Shown here: piece by piece, positions 1 to 11,900 of the stretch
Position numbering within the stretch: position 1 is the stretch's first letter
Layout: the number at the start of each line of letters is the position of its first letter
Source: Onthophagus taurus
Lineage: Eukaryota > Arthropoda > Insecta > Coleoptera > Scarabaeidae
Direction: 5' to 3'
NCBI RefSeq assembly: GCF_036711975.1
Contig: NC_091966.1
Location: 43,965,501 to 44,029,500, forward strand
Length of the DNA: 64,000 bases
Notes under the pieces: generated by a model
Told to the model about the DNA's origin: nothing
The model's input: the letters and a program-made list of their open reading frames with translations, nothing else
Databases searched by the model: none
Made by a program: the position numbers and the translations under genes

Positions 1-104
1 ACACTAATTGAAAAATTGCATATGGTGATTTACCGTTAGCAACACACTTAGCTATGAAAATGTTTGGAGTCGATATAAGCTCCGCCCATCTCTGTTTCGT
101 CAAG

Positions 105-1555
105 GCTTAGGTTGTCTATAAAGTGATCGTGTTGCTAGGATACCGGAATAAACAAAGTAAATATAGTTAATTACTGTCAAACTTAATTTTGAATTTTGTG
201 CTAACAATAAGTCGTGTGTTACTTAATTACCTTTAATTAACTTAACTTAATTATCTTTTTCTTGAAATGGAGCGCTATGAAAAATATGACATGCTAGCAT
301 TTTACATTCATGCAAATGAAAATGTTAGTCAAGCTGCTGAATTATACATAAATAGGTAGAAAGCAAAATTTATCAGCAATAACATTTTATTAGCAGATTG
401 TTTCACTTCAGATATCCAGAAAGAGCGCAACCAAATTCAAACATTTTTTTGCGAATAAAGCGTAATTTGATCAATTATGCAAGTTTTTTGATGCCCAGGC
501 CAAAAAAATATAATAAAGAAAATCGGAATAACAATGAAATTACCGTGTTAGGATGTGTGGAAGCCGCGCCTAAAACATCATGTAGGGAAATTGAATGTCA
601 AGTTGTATTAAAAAATCGACAGCCTGTGCGATTCTAAAAAAGTATAAATATAAACCCTACAAAGAACAAATAGTTCACCACTTACACCCGGGAGATGCCG
701 AACGACGTTTGGAATTCTGTAACTGGTATTTGAACCATGCACAAAATAATATTGAATTTAGTTCCTCTATTATATGGTCTGATGAGGCATATTTTACCAG
801 CACAGGAATCTATAATCGTCATAATAACAGGCATTGGCATCAAGAAAACCAACATATTATAATTGAGCGGGAGCGTCAAGGAGAATTTGGTTTTAGCGTG
901 GCATGTTTTATTATTGGGCCACGAATGTTGTTTACAAAATATTTGAAGGAAACCTTTGCGCTAATCGCTATTTGGTCCTCTTGCAAGAGGCTTTGCCAGA
1001 GATTTTGGATGATATTCCTCTTATTCGGCTAAATAATATTTATTTTCAGCAGGACGGAGCTCCCGCTCATAATGCGTAAGTAGTGAGTCGCTACCTAACT
1101 GCAGAATTTCCTGGTAGGTGGATAGGCACACATGGTACAACGCGATGGCCAGCAAGATCACCTGATTTATCAATTTTGGACTTCTTTTTATGGGGATATA
1201 TCAAGAATCGGGTATATAGTACCCAGAATCGAACAAAATTGGAATTGAAAATTGCTGTAACTGATGCTTTTTCACATTTACAGCAACATCCCATAACTAT
1301 TCTAAATGCAATTAAACACATTACTAAACTTTGTGAACAATGTGTGCATCAAAATGGTAACAACTTTGAACAATTCTTGTAACTTGAAGCCATATTTGCA
1401 TAATGTTTAGTTTTTAATAATTTTTCGTTTTTAGCAAACAAAATTTAATAGATACATTTTTTTAATAAGTCAATAATTAATATTATAGTATTTTCAAAAT
1501 TCTTTGTTTATTCTGGTATCCTAGCAACGCGATCACTTAATTTATCATAGCCTAC
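105..1555. mobile_element. Decayed DD41D mariner-like element
   Basis: Terminal inverted repeats of 37 bp with two mismatches lie at 121-157 and 1502-1538, each beginning AAGTGATCG inward and containing TTGCTAGGATACC. Similarity may extend about 15 bp further out, so the true ends are uncertain. Between them lies a single broken transposase reading plus. The length (about 1.4 kb) fits a mariner-type element. No clean TA duplication could be fixed. Bases 1-104 hold nothing else I can identify. Confidence 0.8.
267..1382 (+). pseudogene. Mariner-type (DD41D) transposase, broken
   Basis: The frame opens at ATG 267 (MERYEKYDMLAFYIHANENV), the helix-turn-helix start typical of insect DUF4817-type transposases. 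It then meets a stop at 357 and several frameshifts. Further in come a second HTH stretch (STACAILKKYKYKPY), the first catalytic motif IIWSDEAYF near 775, the second YFQQDGAPAHNA near 1045, and the third LDFFLWGY near 1178, ending at a natural stop at 1380. Counting through one in-frame stop after PAHNA, 41 residues separate the second and third aspartates. That D,D41D spacing is known in rosa-like mariners. The protein cannot be made. Confidence 0.82.
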
Positions 1556-1654
1556 TTATAAAATAATGTGGTTTTTTTAATTTCGAGGTTAATTATAAAG
1601 GTAAGTATAGAGTATTATATATCATTGAAAAGCTTGAAAAAATTCTAGTTCAAT

Positions 1655-2008
1655 AAAAAAATAAAATATAGGTGGTTCCATTTAAAAAAACCTAAGTTGT
1701 GTTTATAACTCAAAAACCGTGATGTCTAGAAAAATTCTACGTGCATCATTGGATTCTACGTGAAAAAATCTATTAGAACCCGTTTTTATTTTTTTACTAA
1801 GTTTCCGGATAGCCGAGATACGGGGGGTGTCTGAAAATCGTAAATTTTGAAACACTCCCTGTATATCAAAAACGAAGAGGTCTATGAAAATTTGGTTCAC
1901 GGCATTGTAAGTTTCACAAAAAAGTAGCTCAGGTTCGCGAAAACCGCAACTTTCTATCTTTCATAATAACTGAGATACCCTGCAAACCCATCGAAATTTG
2001 GACACCTG
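1655..2008. repeat. Solo half of an E-type foldback element
   Basis: This stretch matches one arm and the right end of the foldback at 54022-54640. Shared landmarks are the 'no promoter' type text CCGTGATG-TCTAGAAAAATT, the middle section around 1799-1850, and the terminal GAAATTTGGACACCTG followed by TA at 2009. Its left end is missing. It carries no coding capacity. Confidence 0.7.
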
Positions 2009-2010
2009 TA

Positions 2011-2936
2011 CATAATATTCTATCATAAAATTTTCATCATATCGATGTAATTATTAATTAAATTTTTAAGAAAAATGTTTCAAGAAAAGGAGGGCTTTAA
2101 ATTCTTTTTTATTACACTGAGATCTTTCCTTCTACCTGCTCAACCAATTTTTAGCCCCCAAAAATATCTTTTAACAAATTTTCTTCACTTTCTTAACAAA
2201 TAATAATTACATTTTAAATTGCTTAGTCCTAAAATATGTTAATAATTATGTTATTATACACATGAAACCTATAATATACATAACTAAATATTTAGATTTT
2301 AGGTTATGTTTATGTCAAACATTTATTTGGTGATTTATAAACATCAAGGTCATCAGCTGCTATTAATTTCTAATTCACCGTCCAATAAGATAAAAGCTTA
2401 CTCACCACGTGTTCACGCATGTCTCTTGAGTAGACGGGGGCACGACAGAGACAGATATATATATATCTGCACTCTAGTGTTTACACTCTTTTGCTGCCTT
2501 AGTCAGCGATATAGGAGATAGTATATATATGATTTTAAGTAAGTTACAGCAACTTAAAAAAAATTAAATGCCCCAAATCATAATTACAAATCAATTTTTT
2601 ATTATTAATAATAAATAATTATTTATGTTATTTATGTTATTTAATGAGTCGGTTTTATCAATTAAAAGAAAATGTTATTGTTTATTAATATGAAAAAGAA
2701 AGTACACCAGAAAATGTTTTTAAAAATAATTATCTTAATAAAACCAAATTCACTAAATAAACTGAAAAAGGTTTTTGTTGGTTATTTCTCGTTATTTTAA
2801 GGGAATTCCCCTCTCTATCTGTTATGTTCACGGAAAATCCCCAACTCGAATATTCCACAACTCCATAATCATTTAGCAAACGTGTTACATTCATTTGAAA
2901 CGAAATACTCGCCCATTTATTAATAAACGATTAAAA
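2011..2936. other. Non-coding AT-rich region upstream of the OARD1-like gene
   Basis: No convincing coding exon or repeat family was seen. It holds a short (AT)n run near 2456-2466 and generally AT-rich sequence. The last 100 bases should contain the 5' UTR and promoter of the downstream gene, but no TATA box or initiator could be singled out. Confidence 0.5.
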
Positions 2937-5900
2937 ATGGCTGGAAAATCTAAAAAATACGAAAATCGTAAGAAAAATAAAAAGGAACGTAAAGAAAAGG
3001 AGCAACAAGAAGCATCTGGTGTCACCGAAAAATCTTCAGAAAGCTTAACAGTGCCTTCGACAAGTACTGATGATGTGGAAATTAAAAGTGAGGTTATGTC
3101 AACGAGTCCCGGTTGGAACGTTGATAATATCGCTAAAACGCTTGAAATTACTTCAAGTGATACATCACAATGTCCCGAAGAGTTACAGCAAGGACCTGAA
3201 GGAACATCTTCCTCGAAAAGTGAGGTAATTGATGAGAGTTGTGACAAGCCGAAAAGAAATGAACAAGAATTTAGGAATGAAGAAGAAAAATTTCGAAGAG
3301 GTGAGCAGAAATATTATCAAGTAAGAAAGGATTATCACGGAAATAAAAGCAATGAAAAGTTTGATCAAGATTCCAAGGGAACACCAAGACGCAATTATCA
3401 AGATTCAAATCGAAACAATTCAAGAAGATCGTCTGCATCGCGAGATAGGGAATTTGATAATTGGGATTCAAATAAGTTTAATAACGATGAAGAAACTGAA
3501 AATGTTATCGAAACATTTGGGGATTTATTTTGTGCTGATGATGAATACGCCCTTGGTCATTGTGTAGCAGAAGATATGAATATGGGAAGTGGGATCGCTA
3601 CCGAGTTTAGGTATTATTTATTGTCTTACTTATCATGTAAATTAATTCTTTGTTTTTTAGGAGCAAATTTAAAAGGGTTGATGAATTATTGGAACAAAGA
3701 ATACGACAAGGTGATGTTGCAACTTTGCTTGTTGATAAAAGATACGTTTATTATCTGGTAACAAAACGATATTCAAATGGAAAACCAACGTACGAAACTT
3801 TGTTTCGATCTTTAAGAAGAATGAGAGAGCATGCATTGGATAAGGGCGTTAAAAAAATCGCGCTCCCAAGAATAGGATGTGGTTTAGATGGGTTAGAATG
3901 GAAAATGGTGAAATCTATGCTACAATTTATCTTTAAAGGTGTTGATGTTGAAATAAAAATCTATAATTTCCAACAGGTAATTTATTAATATTTTTTTTAA
4001 TTAGTATTTGTCATGATTCTATGATTTATTTTATTACGTGTGTGAAGTTGGCCATAGATTTCAGCCATAGATTTTAAACTGAAAAAAATGCGTGATCGGG
4101 GTATTATTATTATTGCTGCCGGGCTGGGGAGGGCGGCCCCTCTCGTTACCGCGACCTATAAGATCTATTGTAACTTTAGCCCTCCAAAGGTTTAGGGAAA
4201 TGTAGGTCCTTAATGAACCTTAGTATTGTCCTGAGGTCTTGAACCTTTATGTCGGTGGTGGCGACGCAATTGCACAGTATATGTTCAGCAGTTTCTGACT
4301 CGTCGTTGCATAGTTGACAAGTTTGATCCTCAGCTTGTCCAATGTGGAAGAGGTGGTATTTTAGGGGCACATGGCCGGTCAGGTAGCCTGAGAGCGTTCT
4401 TTATCTGAGGCATAAAACCTCTTTGGTTTTGTTTTGCGACGGAGTTATCATACTCTTCACTTGTCTGTGACCTGGAAGTTCTTTCCAGCGTAAGGCTATC
4501 TTTGAAGCCGCCCAGTTGTTGATTATTTGTTTTAGGTGGCTTTTTTGTAGTCCACATCCAGGTTGGGGTCCAATGAAGGGCGTGTTTGCTGCCTCTTTGG
4601 CCAGCTTGTCGGCCTTCTCATTACCCTCAATGTTGCTGTGACCTGGAACCCACCATAGGGTAACATCATTGCCCCTAGCGAGTTCTCTCAGGTTGTTGGT
4701 GCACTCTCTGATCAGTGCGGCGCCACACGTGTAGGCCTGAATTGCCTTTAAGACGGCCCGACTGTCTGTGAAAATGTTTATGGATGCACCTTTTTGTCCC
4801 TTCTGTAGGTTCAAAGCGGTGCAGAAGTTTGTAGCAAGAACTTCTGCTTGGAAAATTGTTAAGTCCGAGCTGAGGGGCAATTTGATGTGGCTATTTGGTC
4901 CACTGATGCCCATGCCTACTCCAGATCTTACTGTCTTTGAAGCATCGGTGTACCAGGCTAGGGCTCCTCTTTTTAGTTGAGGCCCAATCATCCCTGCTAC
5001 TAAATATGACCTTTATACGGTTGGTTGAAATTGTGTTCCGTCGGTATAAGGTCCGTTTTAATTTCAATCAGGTGATTTAGACATGGGTCTTTGAGGATCT
5101 CGAGGTGTCCTCTGAGGTTACCCTGCTGCATCAACTTGAGTGAAGAAACTGTTTTCAGTGATAAGGCACTTAAGGCTGCCTCCTTTTGTATATATATATG
5201 TGGAGCGGTTTGAGACCGAGTAGGGCTTCCAAAGCAGCCGTCGGACAGGATCTCATTGCACCCGTTATGTTAAGACATGCTAACCGCTGGATTTGTGCCA
5301 GCTGTTGTTGAGCTGTCTTATGTTTTGTTTTTGGCCACCAAACCAATGAGGCGTAGGCGACCATGGGTCTGATTATTGCTACGTAGGTCCAATGAGCCAT
5401 TCGTGGTTTGAAACCCCAGTTCCTTCCTAGGAGCCTGCGGCAGATCTGGTTTGCCATGATGGCCTTTTTCCTCACCTTATCTAAGTGTGAGTTCCAGTTT
5501 AGTTTACTGTCAAGTATTACCCCTAGGTATTTAGTTTCTGTTTTGAGGTTAATAGTTCTGCTTTCAATGGAGGGTGCTTTTATTTGTTGCTTCCTTCTCC
5601 GAGTGAAAGGGACTATTTCGATTTTATTGGGATTGATGCTGAGCCCATTGCTTCTGCACCAAGTACTGGTGAGTAGTAGGGCTTTCTGCATTAGCTGAGT
5701 TATGATTGAATCATATTTACCTCGGATTGTGATTACCAGGTCATCAGCATACCCTTGTATCTTAAATCCGTTTTTAGTTAGGGGTTCATCAAGTCATCAA
5801 CTACCAGGCACCATAATAGAGGTTTTTTTATAGTCAGCGACTCGCCTCCCAGACTGGCTGTGATCTGCCGACTTTTCAACATGGCTATACACCACTTGAT

Positions 5901-8900
5901 TGTCGACGGATGTATGTCTTTTACGTTTAAAGTCTTCTCTATGGATTCATATGAGGTATTATCAAACGCACCCTCTATATCTATGAAAGCACAAAGGGCT
6001 ATCTCTTTGGTTGCAATTGCCTCCTCTAAGGTGCTAGTCAAAGCATGGAGAGCGGTAATTGTTGATTTTGCTTTCTGGTAAGCATGTTGGCTAGGGTGGA
6101 GTGGATTTGTGAGAAGCACTCCATTCCTTAGGTATTGATCGATTACCTTTTCCATCCCTTTAAGGAGACATGAAGTTAGGCTAATTGGTCTGTACGCTTT
6201 GGGGTCCGCGTTTGAACGCCTACCACCTTTAGGTATGTAGACCACCTTTACTTTCCTCCATAGAGTGGGTATATAGCTAAAGCTGTAGCTAGCTATATAT
6301 AGGGATATTATTATTGGGAGAAGTTCTTCTAAGCCTTTTTGCAGAAAGATAGGCAGAATTCCATCTCCTCCAGGTGATTTTAGGGGCTTGAAATTCGAGA
6401 TAGCCCACCTTACTCTGTTGGGTGTGAAAATATTCCCAGCTGTGCTGCGAACCCTACCTCATGGACGGGTTATGTCCATTACTTCAGGGTCGGCATCTGC
6501 ATGGGGGCAGACTTTTGAGGAAGGAAAGTGTGTACTCAGTAGGAGCTCCAACGATTCCTTAGCATCCTCTGTATATTTACCATCTTGTTTGCATAGGTGG
6601 CCTAGATCAGTGTTGTGATCTTTTGCCAAGATCTTATGCAGACGAGCAACTGTAGGCGTATTGTCTATGCCTTCACAGAAGCTGCGCCAGGTTTTTCTTT
6701 TGGCTTTGCGGATAGCCAAGTTATATTCCGTTAGGGCTTTTCTATAGACATCCCATGTTTGCTCGAGTTTGGAATTCCTGACTTTATTACATAGTCTTCT
6801 AACCATGACTCGCTGGTTTTCAAGGTCCTTATTCCACCAAGGCACATTGGATTGTGCTCTTTTGTGTTTTATTGGACAGCTTGATTCATACGCACTATGT
6901 ATGAGATTGTTTAGTTGAAAAGAGGCTATTTCGAGATCCTCTCTGCTTTCAATCTTTGTTTTGATTTCATCAACCTCTTCGCCGATGTGTCTACAAAAAG
7001 AGCACCAATCAGTGAGTGAGGGGATTCTGAATTCTGTTTGTTTTGTCATGTCTGCTACAATGACAAAGCGAATATGCTTGTGATCCGCTAAAGTGATTTC
7101 ACGTGAAACATGCCAGTTTGCGATTTGCGACCTAAGGCGAGGCGTGGCTAGGCTTATGTCTAGCACCTCTTGTCGACTCTTGGTAACAAAAGTCGGTTCG
7201 TTACCTCTGTTGAGGATATCTAAATTTGTAGTTTGAAGGTATTGGTAAAGATACTCACCCCTTTTGTTTGTGTCTGAGCTGTTCCATGCGAGATGATGTG
7301 CGTTCGCATCGCAGCCCAGGAGGAGTTGTTTCCCCCTCTTATTGCAATAGTCGATGAGGTAGTTATGTATGTTAGTCGGGCTGATAGGGGTTTCTAATCG
7401 ATCCCATTTCAACGGCATTACATTCCTGGTCGCTTCTTGCTGCAAATTCGAAAAGAACATTTTCTAACCATTCCTCATATTCCGAGAAAATCGGTTTTCT
7501 TCAAACATTCGCAAATTTCGGCCGATTCGGTTCGGGGTTTCTAGTCGATCTCATTTCAACGGCATTGTATTCCTGGTCGCCTCTTGCTTTAAATTGGAAC
7601 AGAAAATGTTCCTAATCATTTCCTATTTTCCGGAAAAACCGATATTCTTCAAACATTCGCAAATTTCGGCTTGTTCGGGGTTTCTAATTGATCTAATTTC
7701 AACGGCATCGTATTCCTAGTGCCCTTTTACCTCAGATTCAAAAAGAAAATTTTCCTAACCATTTCTTATATTCCTGGAAAATCGCTTTTCTTCAAACAAT
7801 TGCAAATTTTGGCCTGTTCGGGGTTTCTAATCGATCTAATTTCAACGACATCGTATTCCTGATCGCCTCTTGCTCTAAATTGGTACAGAAAATGTTCCTA
7901 ATCATTTCCTATTTTCCGGAAAAACCGATATTCTTCAAACATTCGCAAATTTCGGCTTGTTCGGGGTTTCTAATTGATCTAATTTCAACGACATCATATT
8001 CCTGGTGTCCTTTTACTTCAGATTCAAAAAGAAAATTTTCCTAACCATTTCTTATATTCCTGGAAAATCGCTTTTCTTCAAACAATGCAAATTTCGACCT
8101 GTTCGGGGTGTCAAATCGATCTAATTTCAACGGCATCGTATTCCTAGTGCCCTTTTACTTCAGATTCAAAAAGAAAATTTTCCTAACCATTTCTTATATT
8201 CCTGGAAAATCGCTTTTCTTCAAACAATTGCAAATTTCGGCCTGTTCGGGGTGTCTAATCGATCTAATTTCAACGGCATCGTATTCCTGGTGCCCTTTTA
8301 CTTCAGATTCAAAAAGAAAATTTTCCTAACCATTCCTTATATTCCAGGAAAATCGCTTTTTTTCAAACATTCGCAAATTTCGGCCTGTTCGGGGTGTCTA
8401 ATCGATCTAATTTCAACGGCATCGTATTCCTGGTGCCCTTTTACTTCAGATTCAAAAAGAAAATTTTCCTAACCATTCCTTATATTCCAGGAAAATCGCT
8501 TTTTTTCAAACATTCGCAAATTTCGGCCTGTTCGGGGTGTCTAATCGATCTAATTTCAACGGCATCGTATTCCTGGTGCCCTTTTACTTCAGATTCAAAA
8601 AGAAAATTTTCCTAACCATTCCTTATATTCCAGGAAAATCGCTTTTCTTCAAACATTCGCAAATTTCGGCTTGTTCGGGGTTTCTAATTGATCTAATTTC
8701 AACGGCATCGTATTCCTAGTGCCCTTTTACTTCAGATTCAAAAAGAAAATTTTCCTAACCATTTCTTATATTCCTGGAAAATCGCTTTTCTTCAAACAAT
8801 TGCAAATTTCGGCCTGTTCGGGGTTTCTGATCGATTTAATTTCAACGGCATCGTATTCCTGGTGCCCTTTTACTTCAGATTTAAAACGAAAATTTTCCTA

Positions 8901-11900
8901 ACCATTTCTTATGTTCCGGGAAAATCGTTTTTCTTCAAACAATCGCAAATTTTGGCCTGTTCGGGGTTTCTAATCAATCTAATTTCAACGACATCGTATT
9001 CCTGATCGCCTCTTGCTCTAAATTGGTACAGAAAATGTTCCTAATCATTTCCTATTTTCCGGAAAACCCGATTTTCTTCAAACATTCGCAAATTTCAGCC
9101 TGTTCGGGGTGTCTAATCGATCTAATTTCAACGGCATCGTATTCCTGGTGCCCTTTTACTTCAGATTCAAAAAGAAAATTTTCCTAACCATTCCTTATAT
9201 TCCAGGAAAATCGCTTTTCTTCAAACATTCGCAAATTTCGGCTTGTTCGGGGTTTCTAATTGATCTAATTTCAACGGCATCGTATTCCTAGTGCCCTTTT
9301 ACTTCAGATTCAAAAAGAAAATTTTCCTAACCATTTCTTATATTCCTGGAAAATCGCTTTTCTTCAAACAATTGCAAATTTCGGCCTGTTCGGGGTTTCT
9401 GATCGATTTAATTTCAACGGCATCGTATTCCTGGTGCCCTTTTACTTCAGATTTAAAACGAAAATTTTCCTAACCATTTCTTATGTTCCGGGAAAATCGT
9501 TTTTCTTCAAACAATCGCAAATTTTGGCCTGTTCGGGGTTTCTAATCAATCTAATTTCAACGACATCGTATTCCTGATCGCCTCTTGCTCTAAATTGGTA
9601 CAGAAAATGTTCCTAATCATTTCCTATTTTCCGGAAAACCCGATTTTCTTCAAACATTCGCAAATTTCAGCCTGTTCGGGGTGTCTAATCGATCTAATTT
9701 CAACGGCATCGTATTCCTGGTGCCCTTTTACTTCAGATTCAAAAAGAAAATTTTCCTAACCATTTCTTATATTCCTGGAAAATCGCTTTTCTTCAAACAA
9801 TTGCAAATTTCGGCCTGTTCGGGGTGTCTAATCGATCTAATTTCAACGGCGTCGTATTCCTGGTGCCCTTTTACTTCAGATTCAAAAAGAAAATTTTCCT
9901 AACCATTCCTTATATTCCAGGAAAATCGCTTTTCTTCAAACAATTGCAAATTTCGGCCTGTTCGGGGTTTCTAATCGATCTAATTTCAACGGCTTCGTAT
10001 TCCTGGTGCTCTTTTACTTCAGATTCAAAGAGAAAATTTTCCTAACCATTCCTTATACAGGGTGTTTCGGTGACTCGGGGAACAAATTTAACCACATATA
10101 CTAGAGTGAAAATGATGACGATTCATGTAAAAAATATTAGTAAAAGTCCTCAAATTTCGAAGATACAGGCCATCAAAGGTATGAAATTTTAACACATTTT
10201 TCTAAATATCTTAAACACTATTTATGGTAATGTGCTGAAATTTGGTACAGTATAAACTAATATCACGTATATCACGTACAACCATTTTGTAATTTAGAAG
10301 TTGGATCGGTCCGCGGGAACAATGCTATACAGGCTGTTCCTAAAATTTGTTTGCTCAGAACTTTTTTATTCGATCGTAACCCTACATTTATTTTTACAGT
10401 TTCTAATAGAAAATTTATTTTAGAAACTTTTATTACTCTTAGATAATATTGATGAAAATCACCGTTTTCGTGTTAAATGCAAAAATGTTAGGTTCCGATT
10501 TCAATAACACTAAAAAAAAAAAATCTAAGTCGGCCATGACAAGTGCAAATCGAACTGAGCCGTCATAAATAATAGCTTTGTTTGGTATCTTGCACTAACG
10601 TACACCAGTGCACACTTTTTCTTAAAAATAGTGTTTGGTAGACTGGTGCAAACAAGTGTAGATAGTGCCGCCGCGTTTGGTAAGCAATTGAGTTTTAAAA
10701 GTGCAGACACTTTTCACACCGACACGCCGGCAAGTGTAGGAAGTGCAGTGTAAGTCGACATAACCTTTAAGACGTATTTAGTTTTTTGAAAGTGTCAAAG
10801 TTAGATTTATTTAAACAAAAATAAAATATTGTAAGCTAGTAAAAACTGTACATCAGAATATTTGGGAACTAGATCCTCAAAGTATTTATCGATGCAAGTT
10901 CTTTTATCTTTTTTACTTAAAAGTAAAAATACATTTTCTTCATCATCGCTGTCCAATTCTTCAAAAATCATATCATTGTCTTCACTTTCGGTGTCAGACT
11001 CTAATAGGATCACTACAGGCAACATTTCCTTTTTTGATTTATTCATCTTGATTCTTTGATCAATAATAAATTATTCAACTTCCTACAGAAATAATAAAGA
11101 TTACATAACCTATAACTGTCATAATAATCCGTTTTACCAAACACCTAAAATTGTTACACTTATGCACTTTGAAAATGTGTTGAAAACTGAGAGTTGTCAA
11201 CTGCACTACACTTGCTACACTAGGAGTATTTATAGCAAGTGTACCAAACACAGCTATTATGTATGTAACATTTCCAAGTGTAGATTAGGTAAATCCCTTT
11301 TTAATTTGTTTTAGTTGATTTAATAAAAGATAATACAAAACAATAAATTTAATTTTAACGACAACGCTAACAGGAAAAATAAAACAAATACATAAAATAA
11401 CAAGACAAGTAATAAAAAATACTATAGGAAATGTTCAAAAAGACCACATGTCCCTTCTGGTATTTAACGGAACGTCACTAAGAACTCGTCCAATCCTTCC
11501 AAATGTTGATGGTATGTAGGGCCATCAAGTCTTGACGGCAAGAAAACGGGACCAACAATGACATCCCCCACAATCCCAGCCCAAACATTGAGAGAAAATC
11601 TCCATTGAGATTTCCAAGTTTTGAAAAATTTTGGATTTTCTTCAGCCCAACTATGTAAATTCCTTAAATTAATTATTCCATCTTTGGAAAAAGTAGATTC
11701 ATCGGTGAAAAGTATTTTTTCTAAAAACTGATTATCAATTTGTATTTTCTGTTGCATTTTCTGGCAATATTCCAATCTAATTGGATAATCGGTAAGTTGT
11801 ACTTCCTGAACCTTACAGCAGTGAAATGGGTAAAGCTGCTGTTCTCGAAGAATACGCCACACAGTCGTTTTTGACGTCCCAAATCGCCTAGCCATGTCCG

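Noticed and set aside
2891-3471. Minus-strand frames opposite the first exon of the OARD1-like gene
   Set aside because: Shadows of a low-complexity coding exon; no domain and no splice support.
8108-10045. A series of 60-73-codon open frames with the same peptide (MSNRSNFNGIVFLVPFYF)
   Set aside because: They recur once per 143-bp monomer (143 is not a multiple of 3), overlap one another and use repeat sequence only. They are artefacts of the satellite, not a peptide gene family.
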